This document shows positions 36,206 through 48,551 of a DNA stretch of 64,000 nt, in pieces. Numbering within the stretch: the first letter of the stretch is position 1; each line of letters starts with the position of its first letter. The position numbers and the translations under genes are program-made. The notes under the pieces were generated by a model that was given only the letters and a program-made list of their open reading frames with translations, had not been told where the DNA came from and did not search any database. Source of the DNA: Serilophus lunatus (lineage: Eukaryota; Chordata; Aves; Passeriformes; Eurylaimidae). The stretch is taken from positions 463,499-527,498 of the forward strand of contig VXBA01001588.1 in NCBI GenBank assembly GCA_013399895.1, written 5' to 3'.

Positions 36206-38038
36206 GTCACATTAGAACACAGTCTTGACTATGAGGAGGTCAGGTACCATGGTGGGAGTTTTTACAGTCTGAAACACTGGTCTCAGTCAACATGGTGCTC
36301 TACAGCATTGCTTCATCTGATGGGAAAAGGTCCTGTTAGAGTCAGCTTAGTGCTCACAGAGTGTCTTACAGCCAGCATTCAGGGAAATTGTTTGCTCTCT
36401 TTCTTTCCTCCAGTTTTGGCTGTTGAAGCAAAAACACGTAATAAAGAGGGTTTTAATGACAATCTGCCGGCATGTTTAATATTCGAGCTTGAGGAATGAT
36501 CCAGGTATGTACTGGAGCCAAGGGAAAGGATGCTGTTACTTCCAGTGGACACTGAATCAGTGTCTTTGTGAAGAGAAGCAAAATTCACAAAGAATGGGGC
36601 TGGCTGCTCACTACTGACTCGCAAAACAAAGCATCTTTAATGAGTAATTTTCTCTACTGCAATGCTTGATAGGTTTCTCTTCTGCTCAGGGAAAGGTGCA
36701 GGAAGTTTTTCATACAAAACTTTGACATTCCTCAATTCAGGTCTGAGAGAGAGATTCAGACATGTGCTTTTGCTGCACTTCTTTGTAGCCCAGACTCTCA
36801 CCACATCTGCTCAATTTATGACCCCAAATTGGCTCTGTCATCCAGCAACCCTTCCTGTGCACACAATTATTTGGACAACTCTCATTGTTTCAGTAGCAGA
36901 CTAGCCTGTGTGGCTCCACTGACATTACCTACTCTGCCAGGCAGGTGGCTGCAGAGAAAACAGCTTATTTATACAGTGCATTGGAATGCCTGAATGGAAT
37001 TCTTGATAGCAAACATGATGGGAGACCTCTGGATAAAAGGACCAGTTGCCCTTTTCAGCCTCAACTGCAGTGGAATCTAGTCTCCTCCTGCCTCCAAATA
37101 AACACTGCGCCTGCCTGGGACAGAGCTGGATTTTGAGCTGACTGGGGGCCGAATCCAAGGTATTTGTAGGGGTTTCCACTGCTTCCAAATAGAAGGGATG
37201 AGTCACAAAATTTAGATGCAGGGGTAAGGGATGTAATAACATCACAGAGTTCAAGTACAGATCAAGCACAGAAGCTACTGATGGGGCAGACCTGGAGACC
37301 TCTGGCAGCTGAAAACATACTGACTGTTAATAGTTTGTCAGCATTTTGAAGGAGCAGGATTTGGGAGACATTGTGCAGTAAGTCAACAAAATCACAGCAG
37401 GAATGCAACTGATTCATAGGATTGAATCCTCATCCCAATGGAAATGGGTCTGCAAGGCCAGATATTCAGGCTTCAAGTGGTAGCTACATAAAAGTCAGGT
37501 TAGAGAAAGGAAAGATCAGCTGAGGGAGCAATATCAAGTGAACATCTGCTGCCTTCGTACCTGTGGGTCAAAGCCAAAAATGTCTTAGAAAGGTGGAAAG
37601 AAAGGGTCTGCTTGTGATGTCAGTGAAGGGATATTTATGGGTTTCAAGAACCCCTCTCTTCCACTCTAAGACAAAATTGAGCATCTACTTTTCCCCAGGT
37701 ATTTACATCAGACTATCTCCTTTTCAGGGGCCAGCTGTAAATCAGCGTGACTTTGCTCCCTGAGGTAGCTGTGGCATCCTGTGCTGAGGGTGCAGTCTAG
37801 CAGATCTCACTGAGAAGCAAAGCTCCTTTTTCTCCTAATCGAGCAGGTGGTAGCAACCTGGTATTTCAGGCATGCTACCTCCATTCCCAACCACCACTGA
37901 ACTCCTGATGCAAGGAGACTTTACAAGACCCATGAGAGATGCCAAAGGCTGACCCTTTCTGTCATTGTGAGGGAGCAACTTTCTGATTATCTCCAAGCAA
38001 CAAGGACAAAGCATTATAAGATACATTTAATAAAACAA
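36206..38038. other. Non-coding, no gene recognised
   Basis: Unique sequence. Frames of 80-114 codons on both strands show no motif. Confidence 0.45.
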
Positions 38039-38062
38039 AACACACACACATGCACACACAGA
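38039..38062. repeat. (CA)n microsatellite, short
   Basis: Short interrupted CA runs around 38040-38060. Confidence 0.8.
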
Positions 38063-38359
38063 AATGCACAGAAAAAAAAAAGGAAAAGAGGGCAATGCAC
38101 AGGAAGGTAATGTGTTCATTTGAATAATGGGCAAAATCAAATTAATTCTACATTAAATAGTTCTGAATAAAGGGTTTAAGTCAGCAGTTTCAAACTTGTT
38201 TTCCTTAATTACTTTCCGTGTTTAATGTCATTAAGAAGATTAAAAATTCATTAACAAGAGTAGTAAAGTGGCAAATCAGTAAAGCTATCACTCCAGGTTA
38301 AAAACTACGCTGAGGTTGACACTTTGTACACTTCCACAGGCGTTGTGTGGAACGCTTCT

Positions 38360-38384
38360 GGGGAGCTGGGGTGACTGGGGGGGG
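38360..38384 (+). other. G-quadruplex motif
   Basis: G4, AGCT, G4, TGACT, then G8. The last run can supply two G3 columns, so four G3+ runs have loops within seven bases. Confidence 0.65.
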
Positions 38385-39604
38385 AGTCCTGCCAGCCCCT
38401 TCTTGCTAGGCCAGCCAGTGAGATATCCAAAGGGCCAGCCTTGGCTGGATGTGGCAACCACTTTAACCATTAACTGAGCAAGACAGAAGGCAGCATTTAG
38501 CAGAAGGGCAGCATGGACTATGAAAAGTGCAGCAGTATAACCCTCGAATATGGCAAGCATCAGGAACAGACTCAACCATGGAGAATGGCAGGTATTATAG
38601 AGCACTAAGGCGTGTTAAGGCAATCCAGCTGCTTGATTGGCCTCATGTCCTGAACCCTCATAGTGTGAAGACTCTGAGCACCAGGGAACCATTGAGCTGC
38701 ACCAGGTTGGCCCGTGGGGATCAGGCAGGATGGGGAGAGGAATTTGGGGTATTATTTTTTTCTTTAGCCCTAAAAGATGCAAGTATTCCCAGTCATTAGG
38801 AGTAGGTACACAGCCAAAGCCCACAACTCCATCAGCCTTGGTAAACTGCCCATTGCTGCACTCACAAAAAGAGGTGCCAGATGACACATGAATCCCACTG
38901 CAGCCTATCCCAGGTAAGTGAGAGATCATCTTCAGCCAACAGCTCTGATTTAAATAAGCAAAGCAGGTGAAAGGAAGCCCTTGGAAACCTGAGCCCCAAA
39001 TCACCCAAAAGGGTTGTGGCAGGGGCAGAAAACATGCTCTGATCTCTCCCTAATCCAGTGCAGCAGTCAGCTGATGTCAGTCTGCAGCATCACCGCAAAA
39101 CTAGCGATGCTGGCCTTGCAAAACCAGACTCCAGGAGTCACGACATCAGCTGTGTTAAAATGGCCTCTCCTTGTATCACTTTTATTTTCTATTTCTTAAG
39201 CTCTTTAAGGGTTTTTTATTTATATTTGTCTCAACAGAGCTCCATTCCAGCAGATAGGAACACAGACCATGCTTGCTGTGCCTGCAGCCCCACACTTGGA
39301 TCTTAGCAGATCCTACCACATGTATTTGGCCATATGTCTCATCTCTGCAATGTGCAACACTTAGTGCAAAGGTCTCTTGGGTTTTGAGGTGCAAAAGCTG
39401 GGATTGCAGAGCTATGTCTAGGGATGGAGAGGGAATCAAAAAGCCAGAGAACTGTGGTGGCATATGACAGAGAGCAATATTCGTGTTGCCCTGGCATCTG
39501 GTAAAGCACACAACTGACGAGAGTGTGCACATTGTTAGTGCCTGTCAGCAAGGAGCTAGTTCCTACCTGACACTTCCAAGACCGAGGGAGGATATCATCC
39601 CCAG
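38385..39604. other. Non-coding, no gene recognised
   Basis: Unique sequence, with frames up to 129 codons on minus (38615-39004) that show no domain. Confidence 0.45.
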
Positions 39605-39690
39605 TTATTAGATGGAGAAACTGATACACAGGAGAGTAACTGATACATATTGCATGATGCCATGGGGAAAATGGAAGGAACACCTTTCTG
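39605..39690 (-). mobile_element. MIR-like SINE remnant
   Basis: ATTAGATGGAGAAACTGATAC then ACAGGAGAGTAACTGATAC matches the reverse complement of the MIR 3' part (ATGGAGAAACTGAGGCACAG, then AGAGGTTAAGTGACTTG). The rest of the element is eroded. Confidence 0.5.
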
Positions 39691-42299
39691 TCCTAGCACT
39701 TGGAGAAAAACAGTATTTGAGGTCAAAACTGTAAGAAATAATAGAAGTAGCAGCTGGAGTAAAAAGAGGACAAATCTTTGGACACAGAAGTATCATCACA
39801 CCAAGGGATACACATGAGGTCCTGAGACATGCAGCAAGTGTGTGCAGGAGAAAGGAATAGCCTTGGCCAAAGGCAATGGAAAGCCTTTTATATGTCATGC
39901 GCCAACCCCTTTTGCCTGCATCTACAGAGCTCCAGGGACCTGTCCCCCACCTCTGCTCCCCTCCTGTCCCACACCCCTGCTGTGACACAAAAGCAAATCC
40001 AAAATTGTGCTGAGTTTACATGTATTTCTTAAGAGGGTCTAATCAGGCAAACCTAGGCAGGAAGGGTCTGTGGGTTGCCCAGTGGCTGAGTTTCCTTCTC
40101 CTTTATTTTCTTATCAAAAAACACAGGGCTTTGACTTCTTTCTCCTCAGTTTTGGAATGGGAATGTTTTTGTCTTCAGTTTATGAATTTTCCTTGGATCA
40201 AGAAGTCGGAGTCCTGCTCTGATGATCAGTGAAACAGAAAAACACATTTCCCCCCTATTTTTCCCCAGCTTTGATGAGGAGCCCCCATCTGCAGGGCCAC
40301 GTGTTTCTCCCACTGCTCCCTCCCAACCACGGCGGGATCAAGCAGGAGCCCATTCTCACCACATCTCTTTGTTCCCAGGGAAGTCACAGCAGCCCTGTTT
40401 TGGGAGCAGGTGGGAGGAGGAAAAGACCTTTTTATTTATTTTTTTTCCCTCTCCTTTTATTCTTTTGCAAGCTTTAATTATCGAAGGACTGAATTTGAGC
40501 TGTTCCTGTCTTCTTCCTTCCTTCCCGTACAGCGTTTCTAACAAAGGCCTGTGGTTTAAGTTTGAGGGTTTTGTGTGGGGTTTTTTCCGTTTTCTTTTCC
40601 CCTCCAGAGATCTAAGGCCTGTAATGAGATACCAACACTCGCTCCTTCCTACAGCCCCCAAAACAAACCCTCCACCCTGGCAGCCCCTCCCTCTTCAAAG
40701 GCTTCACCATCCCCTCTCCATGCTCCCAGGGGAGGGAGGGGACCTGATACCAGTGCAAGGGGTGGCTGCTGTCTGTCCTAGGATCTGAACATGATAGAGT
40801 TACAAGGGAGAGCAGCTTGCAAACTGCCTCCACTTTGATGAAGCAACATTTCATTATCTCCCTCTCCCCCAAGTCCTTCATCAGTGGAAAAGATCTTGTA
40901 TTGTCTAGGCTAATTTTTCTCTTTTGCTTAATTTCCTAACCTGCGTGCAAAACTGTTGTCACATCGTTCTATCACCCATCTCTCCCACTGTTCTCCCAGT
41001 GCCATGGAATGCAAGAGCAGGAGTCTCTGGATGTCCTTCTTGCTCCCTATGCCCAAAGGATAAGTCTTGCAATGTGAAGCCAGAGGAACTTGAAGCATGC
41101 AGCACCCACAGCTCTCACTGATCAGCCATTGTCAAGGAGACAAGGTGTCTAAAAACCTCTGGAGATTTGGTTCCCATGGCCCCATGCCTACCTGAGACTG
41201 CTGTCAGGGTAGTAGAGTAGAGTAGAGTGCCTGGGCTCCTCACCACACCAAGTGTGGTTACACAGCCTGTGTCAGCTGGGGAGGAGGACAGAGGGTTCAT
41301 TGCTCGGACACCTCTCTGCCCTCCTCTCAAAGCCACCTGTCCAGAGGTCTCTTTCTACCGGGAGGAACTTGGTGGTTGCTAGTTTTGAATTGGGAACAAA
41401 GGGAAGGAGCAGAAACCCACAAGCTCTTTTATTTGGGTTTTTTTCCCTATAGCAGTGGAACTATGCCTGGTGTCAGATGGCTACATATCCCAGGGCACTG
41501 GGAAAGAGATGTACCCTGTGCCTGGGTGTGGCCTGATGCCTAATTTGTCTAGTTTCCCACTCTCCTCTCTTCCCTCAAATGCAGAGGCTCAGAATAAAGA
41601 TAGAGGGACGCTGGGATACAGAGGGAGTGAGGCAGGGGAACATCCCTGCTCTGACTGGCTCTGCAGCCAATGCATGACTATATAGGGGAACAGCTACATT
41701 TGCTCCCCAGCAGCAGCAGCATTGCCCCACTGCAGTTCCCCTGCCATGAGCCCAGGGGTTTAGGGTGGCTCAGCATGGAGCACAGTCCAATGTGCCATGG
41801 AGGTGAGGTCAGATTCTGGTGATCTGCAGCTGCTCTAGGCATGGATGGGGACTTGGGGATGAAACCACATGGAGCAGGCAAGCCTTTCCCCCTCACCTTC
41901 TATGAGCAGGAGAGCACTGGAAAAAAGACATTGAGCAAGGGGCTGCCATGCAACAAAGAAGGGCTGGGGAAAAAGAGCTGAAGGGGAGAGGAAAGCAGAG
42001 CAGTTGCCAGGTTGACTTGGGCCAGAGCCTTTCGTGAAGGGGCAAGGGGCAGGAAACATGGAGGATCAACACTGTCTTCTCCAAAGAGGAAAAGAAAAAA
42101 AAAAAAAGAGAATGCAGAAGGAAGACAAAGGGAAACAGGACTTGTTGGGGGGAAAAAGGGGGACGCTCAGGGATTGAAGCAGGCTGGAGTCCAACTCAAT
42201 AAGAAGTGAACCAAAACAAAACCCAAACAAAAAGTGACTGGAGTTGGCGATGGGCACCCCCTCCCCCAGGCAGCCATCCCCAGAAGGCAGTGAAGCTGC
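39691..42299. other. Non-coding, no gene recognised
   Basis: A 188-codon plus frame at 40222-40788 runs through pyrimidine-rich sequence and looks compositional. A short (TAGAG)n stretch lies at 41211-41229. A purine-rich stretch lies at 42085-42170. Confidence 0.45.
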
Positions 42300-42660
42300 C
42301 TTTTCAAACAGCCGCCTCACAATAAATTCATGGCAGCCAGGGCTGGGAAACAGGCTGCTGCAATTTAAAGGAAGCGTGGATTTGCATATTGAATTAAAAT
42401 TAAGAGCTAATTATGCAAATAAATTATGACATTTGGCAGGAGAATTTGCTTCAAGATCATTTATTACGTTCTTTTTATAACAGTGCGAGCGTTTAACGGT
42501 CAAAGACAATATTTTAAAGGAAAATTAACGCAAGATTATTAACCTAAAAACAATTCCACATTAATGAGATGTATTTCTCTTCAACTTCTCACACCTGGCT
42601 GCCTATTGATGCCCAGCCAGGACTGTCTTTTAATAATTGACATTTTTTTGCAGGCAAATA
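42300..42660. promoter_or_regulatory. Candidate enhancer with inverted POU octamer pair
   Basis: An AT-rich block with two perfect octamers in opposite orientation, ATTTGCAT at 42380-42387 and ATGCAAAT at 42413-42420. Around them lie AATTAAAATTAAGAGCTAATTA homeodomain-type cores and retained CpGs further on (TTACGTTC, TGCGAGCG, TTAACGGTC, TTAACGCAAG). No repeat or coding signature is seen. POU-family binding is established for the octamer; enhancer activity here is inferred. Confidence 0.5.
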
Positions 42661-44144
42661 TTGAATGAGGTGGTGAATGTTGCTTTGGACAAACTCACTC
42701 AGGAAAATTCCTTCAGGATTTTAGCTTGTTGGTCTGTAAAGGAAAGTTGTGAAGGTCAAATATGTCTCATGTTGTTCTGTGCACTTGGACTGACCTGGTC
42801 TGGATGTGGTTGGGAGAGGACAGTGCCCCATCTGCATGAGAATAAAAGCTCCCCAGCTAAAAGATACATAATTGCTTTGTGAAAGAGATATAAAGCAAAA
42901 GTCTTAGCCATTTGTGGTCATTAAAGATCCCATGGCTTTTTTTTGTCACAAGATCAGGGTTGTTAACCCTGGTGTCTTGGCACCCCTCCAGCTCAGGTAC
43001 CTGCCTCCTGCCTGCAGGTCCTGTGCTGGGATTCTCAGATGGGGCAGGTGCTGCTCTTCCCCTCCTGGGACCCTGGTGCACCACCCACTGGTCGGGATCC
43101 TCCCACAAGAAGGGTGGCTTCAAGAAGGCCCCATACTGGGGTTTGGATCAGGAAGGCTTGCTGTGACCCTGAGTTATGCAGGTACCTCTAGGATTCAAAG
43201 CTGCCCATTCCCAACCATCACGTGTTAAGAGTCTCCAACCCGGGTTCATCCCAGTTATTCAAGTGGTCATCTACAGTTATGTGAGCAATTGTCTTTCTAA
43301 AGGATTGACTCTTGTTCAAATAGGAAGGATGCCCAACTATTTGGTTTTTGATGTGAAAGTATCTTTCGAAACAAAAATTTCTCAGGAAAGACAGAAAGCA
43401 CTTGCATTCTATTGGGCACTCTTGTTCTGTCTGTCTCTGTGCTGAAGCCAGGCAGGATTCTGGGAGAACTGGTGTGCTCTGTTTACAGTCAGGTTATAGG
43501 AGCAGTTGTTAGGAGTTATAAAGGAGCTGTAACCAGGAATGACTAGAGAGGAAACAAACCCAAGTGATTTAGGGAATGAGAGAGAGTCTTCCTCAGAGGT
43601 GGTATTTTGCCTTGCCAAGGAAGAATAGGGTAACATCACTGTTTCAATCATCTCTTCTCCTGCTTGCCTCCAGCCATGCCTTTTGTCCACTGTGGTTGGC
43701 ATACAGCTAGGGCAGTATGAGATGTCAGGTCTTGGTTCTGATGTTTCCTTTCGTTCTGCTCCTTTACCCCTATGTCTTAAATGTCCAGCTAAAAAGCCAT
43801 CTGCTTTTATTATAGCTAGGACTTCCAGACTTCACACCCTACCAAAGCTCAAGGGGACTCCACCCAGAGCTCAAGGGGCATTTCCCTTCTGAGGCAGCTG
43901 AAAAGCTGTCTTTCAAGACACTTCCAGTCTCGAAGGATTTTCCCCCTCTCAGGTTCAAGGTGGAGAGGACGTTCCCTGCTAAATCAGTCCTGGCGCACAG
44001 CACACAGTGGTGTGCAGAGCCAACCACAGGTAACAAATTGTGTTGCAATAAATGAAGGGTTTGGAGCCAGACAAAATGTGTGACATTCAAAGTTCTCAGC
44101 TCTCCTCCCTCAGAAAGGCAATCTGTGACTTCTGGACCCTCCTT
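42661..44144. other. Non-coding, no gene recognised
   Basis: Unique sequence, with a small direct repeat of AGCTCAAGGGG at 43846 and 43868. Frames up to 118 codons look random. Confidence 0.45.
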
Positions 44145-44640
44145 AATGACCCAGAGCCGGATGGAAAATAATATTAATAATAATAAAAGAAACAAAGAAG
44201 GGGCTGGCGCATTTTTTAAATAAAGAAATTTCCCTCATCTTGCGGTTAATTTAAAAGGTTTATTTCTTGAAATGAATCCTCTTCATCAAATCTCCGATCC
44301 TTGAAAATCAGTGCAACCTGCCTCTGTGGATAATGAATTGATTTGTAATGTAAATTATATAAAACACCCTCCCCGCCAGCATTTGTGTGTGAGTGTGTTT
44401 AATCTAAAGCGTTTAAGTCTGAAAATGAGCTTCTCCATCAAAAGTCTCGATTCCATTTACATTTCTTGCATACGAGTCAATTTGTGCCTGACCCAGTCTA
44501 TAAATCACTGCCAAGGAGTGCTGTGTCTGTACCTCTCCTCTTCCCCCACTCCCCTCCCCTCCTTCTCCCATCCTTGCGCATGCAATGTTCAAAAAGGCAT
44601 CTTTGGATACCGCCTATAAATGGCTCCCAGTTCTATGGCC
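44145..44640. promoter_or_regulatory. Candidate conserved non-coding element H
   Basis: A long AT-rich block starting at an (AAT)-rich stretch. It carries CTTGCGGTTAATTTAAAAGG, AATCTCCGATCC, GGATAATGAATTGATTTG, AAAGCGTTTAAG, AGTCTCGATTCC and GCATACGAGTC. Retained CpGs and TAAT cores suggest a regulatory block. The open frames across it are not convincing. Confidence 0.4.
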
Positions 44641-45221
44641 ATAAGCTGACCAGTGGAGAAGGGATCCCAGCTTGGAGAGGTATGCAATGTGGGCAGTTAG
44701 GAGGCAGGAGAACAAAGGGAAGGAAGGGAAGCCCTCAGCTTCTGCTGGCTGTTCTGGAAGAATCTCCCAAGGAAGGGCGCCTTCTGTCTTGGAGGCTCCT
44801 TTCCAACGTCTGTGCCTCTGGGAACTAGGGGCTCCTCTTGCTGGTTGGACTTCCATATGACAGATGCCTGTGGACCTTTGAGAGAGTAGAGAAGTAAAAA
44901 TGGTGGTGTCTTCATGGAAAAGTCTGTTGACCCTTCTGGGTACTGACATTAGAATGGTCTTAGCAGTGGTGCACTTGAGGAGCAGACCAGGAAGCTAGTC
45001 ATTGACTGTAGTCTCCTCCATGAAAAATGGACCAGTGAAAAATGCAGCTTTTGCCAGAACACTGTTAATGGCTAAACACAGGACGTGAATGGGATCCTCA
45101 GCCCATTATTATCACTGGCAGGGAATTTTCTGACACGCTGTTTTTTTTCCTTCAGAAAAGGCACAATTTAAACTGATTTCTAATGTCAGGGGAAAAATGG
45201 AATCAAGTTTTGGACCTTTCC
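44641..45221. other. Non-coding, no gene recognised
   Basis: Unique sequence between element H and the CR1 copy. The stretch just before 45222 could be eroded CR1 but does not translate recognisably. Confidence 0.4.
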
Positions 45222-45615
45222 TGAGTCTCTGGGCCCCGATGGAGCACATGCACAAATGCTCAGAGGGCTGGCAGACACCAAAGCTGAGCCACTCGTGATC
45301 ATCTTTAAAAGGTTGTGGCAATCAGGAGAAGTGCCTGAGGGCTGGAAAAAAATGACAGTCACCCCAGACTTCAAAAAGGGCAAGAAGGAGGACTCAGAGA
45401 ACTACCAGCTAGTCAACCTCAGCTCAATCCCTGGGAAGGTAATGGAGCACTTCATTCTGGAGGCCTTCTCTATCCATGTGGATGACAAAAATGTGATCAG
45501 GAGTAGTCAGCATGGGTTCACTAAAGCTAAATCATGCTTGACCAGCCTATTTGCTTTCTAGAATGAAACAACTCACTGAATGGATGAGAGGAGAGCAGTG
45601 GATATTGTCTATCTC
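45222..45615 (+). mobile_element. CR1 LINE, reverse-transcriptase fragment of ORF2
   Basis: Translation in one frame gives GPDGAH, then LADTKAEPLVIIFKRLWQSG, EVPEGWKK, FKKGKKEDSENY, NLSSIPGKVMEHFILEA and SSQHGFTKAKSCLTSLFAF. These are the conserved N-terminal reverse-transcriptase blocks of avian CR1 ORF2, which copies its own RNA at the insertion site. A stop at 45559-45561 replaces the usual Tyr after AF. Sequence coding VDIVYL follows near 45597-45615 and then breaks off. The catalytic YxDD block and the endonuclease are absent, so this copy is dead. Confidence 0.95.
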
Positions 45616-45616
45616 A

Positions 45617-45922
45617 TGTAAGTATCTGAAGGGAGGGTTTCAAGAGGATGGAGCCAGGCTCTTCTCAGTGGTGTCAAGCATAGGACAAGAGGCAATGGGC
45701 AGAAACTGATGCACAGGAAGTTCCACCTGAATATGAGGAGGAACTTCTTTAATGTGCTGGTGACAGTGCACTGGAACAGATTGCCCAGAGACCTTGGGAA
45801 GTCTCCCTCATTGGAGATATTCAAGAACTGCCTGGAAACAACCATGCACCTGCTTGAGCAGGGAGGTTGGACTAGATGACCCACTGTGGTCCTTTCCAAC
45901 CTCTCCTATTTTGTGATTCTCT
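45617..45922 (+). mobile_element. CR1 LINE, ORF2 C-terminus and 3' end
   Basis: This begins with the CR1 YLKGG-type sequence (TATCTGAAGGGAGG) and EDGARLFS. With frame breaks it continues as KFHLNMRRNFFN, HWNRLPRDLGKSPSLEIFK, then the 3' end GGTTGGACTAGATGACC and GTCCTTTCCAACCTC, ending in TTTTGTGATTCT. It has the same orientation as the reverse-transcriptase piece upstream and joins it directly at about 45616, so both belong to one insertion with an internal deletion of roughly 1 kb (size inferred). Confidence 0.95.
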
Positions 45923-46789
45923 AATTTCGTTAGTCCAAAATGAAAAGTTCCAATACACCCATGGTAACACAATTTACTGCTCTCGTAAAGTTAGGAATGC
46001 AGAAGCAAGAAACTAACCATTTCATCTGCCAAAAAGAAAAAAGAACATTACAAATGCTAAAAGAGCTGTTTTGGAGATGCATCCATATTTTCCCCCACAC
46101 AAAGATTTATAAAGCTGGTTTAACCAGTCCTTCTTGGATTCTTTTGCTCTCTTTTCCCATAGCAGAAAGATGCATATTTCTATTAAGAAATTAGAACACC
46201 AAATTTATTCAGGTCTCCAAAAGAGCATGAGATGAAGAACAAGACCAGTGGTCACCTATCCTACTCAAGGTCACTTCACGTCTTCCCTCTGTGAGCCTTA
46301 ACTAGCCCTAACACTGCTCTCTCTGAGCATTCCATAAGAAGCGAGTTCCATCTGTTGTCATCTGACTGGTCTGTCACTCACCAAAACAAGAAAGATTGAT
46401 GTCCAGCAAAGCAAAGTGAAAATTCAGCTTGAGTCAGGAAGTGAGGTAAGTCTTGTGAAAAGATTTATATTTGTACTTACTAGCAGGAAGATACTGCCTT
46501 TCTGCTAATGCTGCCTTTCTCCCAGCTTTCCTCAGTTTAAATATCTGGAGTTTAGAGTGTGTTACTGTATGAATGTGCAGCCCTCAGCATGATAGGGATT
46601 CTGGCATTGGAGAAGTCCTAGAAGCTGCCGTAATACAAATAGTAGGAAGAGTTTTTCCTCAAGATTACCCCAGGGGACTGAGGTCAGACTTTCAGTGAAG
46701 GAAGACACAAACCTATTACCAGTTTCTGTGGGAACTAATGCAATTTACACTTTGTTAGAGGAACTCACAGTGATTTGTACACATTAATT
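45923..46789. other. Non-coding, no gene recognised
   Basis: AT-leaning unique sequence. Nothing is recognised. Confidence 0.45.
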
Positions 46790-46950
46790 ACTCCTTGCAG
46801 CTGGATAAATAGTATTGCCTTCATTTTACAGAAAAGGTAACTAAGATGTAGAGAAGTTCATTTGTTTGACTGGAACTGTACAGCATGCCAGTGACAGAAG
46901 CCAGGAATAAAACATAAGAGAACTGATTGTCAGTCCTTTCCTGCTCCAAA
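46790..46950 (-). mobile_element. MIR-like SINE
   Basis: TTCATTTTACAGAAAAGGTAAC, then AGATGTAGAGAAGTTCAT, AACTGTACAGCATGCCAGTG, ACAGAAGCCAGGAATAAAAC and GATTGTCAGTCC follow the reverse complement of MIR in order over about 150 bp. This is the longest MIR-like copy in the window. Confidence 0.7.
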
Positions 46951-48511
46951 CCTGTGGGTTCCCAGAACTTCAGGGGCAAAGAAAGCAGATGTGCCTCCTA
47001 GCTGGGCTGGGTACACTGTGATGGGTATGTGGGATGGCACATGCAACACAGCCTGGGAAGCGCAGCAAACCCTAGTCTGCACAGCCTCGCAATGATAGGA
47101 GGAGGAAATGGAAGTGCAATTAGCTGGAAACAAATGAATTTGTGTTGCATATATTTCCCAAGCTGATGGGTTAGTGAATGAATCACTCATTATTTCATGG
47201 AGCAGCATCTCTAAAGATCTGTAGAACAACTTGGAAAAACCCCAGCTTTTCTGTTTTGACATTTTTTGCAATATTTCAGAATGCTGTCTGTCCTAGTTTC
47301 AAGCATAGCTACTACTATTTTTCCATTTTTTCATGAAAAGGAAATTCTGAAGAAGTTTTGTAGTTGTTTAACTGTTCTAATTTCTCATCTTGAATTTTTC
47401 AAGGTCTCATGGGTGTTATGTTTGACAGTGTCAGCATATGGCCTCCAGAAATGAAATATTTTGTATTTTAATTATTAAACTGTCTTTATTCCTTTTTTCC
47501 TATTTTTGTTTTACTAGGTCATTTAAAACCTAGTGATGTTCCCTCTCTCCAGCATAAATGCTTAACTTCCGTCAGAGACAGAAAATAAAACAAAACACAA
47601 AGCAGCATCAAAAATGGGGGGGGAGAGGGGAAGTGAATAAAAAAATTTTTTTGAGTTTGTTCAATAATTTCTTTTTACGGTTTTTTGAGGGAGAGGAGGA
47701 AAGTACCTTTAAAATCAAAATCTTTTCTTCTGCAGGAGCAAAATGTGTCCAGAAATCTTCCAGCTGTCTATAATCTGTTGAATTTTTCCTATGTGGTGAA
47801 TGGAGGACTTGATATTTCTTAAATTTCTTCCATAGCAGATATGTCTGCAAGATGGGACCAGAATGATGAAGGTCTGGTGTGAGCTTCCCAGAAGTGGCAA
47901 AATGGATTCTCCAGGTAAGATGGATCTGAGAGTATTACAATAACAATAGTAAGCTCCATATTTAATTAGTCTTAGTTACATTTGAACTGGTATATTGAAA
48001 AATGATGTTTTTCAACCTATGGTCTGCAGACTCCTGGTAGACTATGATCTCACCAGAAGGAGGGTGAAAAAGGCGATTTCACCAATGCTCTCCAGGGGTT
48101 AGGGCTTGAGAATTTTCTGGGGGAATGCTGAGCCTTCCTAAGAGATTTTGTAGGGACCCACAAATCAAAGCAAGTTGAATGACACTACAGCAGGATAATG
48201 TTATATTGATTGCTTTGTTTTTGCAGAGGATGTTGTTTAATCTCCCCTTCCTTATACTGCTTAACACCATTAGTTTTATCTTAACTGACATCAATATAAA
48301 AAAATCACTAGAGAAGAGATTTCCTAATGTGTTTTATACTACTTCTGGGTGGGTGAAAGCACAGGAAGTATCTTCTGGAGCATAGTACCTCTCTTTAAAA
48401 TAATATATGCCAAAAAAGAAAACAGGCAGGACAGAAAATCATGGGCTTGAAGCGAGATCCTGTTGAGTGCAGGTTTTAGAAGAAACTGGGATTCAAGATA
48501 TATTGAGAATC
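46951..48511. other. Non-coding, no gene recognised
   Basis: AT-rich unique sequence with a short G8 run near 47617. Frames up to 113 codons are unconvincing. Confidence 0.45.
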
Positions 48512-48551
48512 TAGAATCTATAGATCCAGAATCTATAGATCTAGAATCTAT
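48512..48551. repeat. 15-bp tandem repeat, 2.7 copies
   Basis: The unit TAGAATCTATAGATC (48512-48526) repeats at 48527 with one change and again partly at 48542. Each full unit contains the perfect palindrome ATCTATAGAT. Confidence 0.9.

Noticed and set aside
40222..40788. 188-codon plus-strand open frame
   Set aside because: It runs through pyrimidine- and C-rich sequence that is poor in stop codons, with no domain and no supporting splice or promoter signal.
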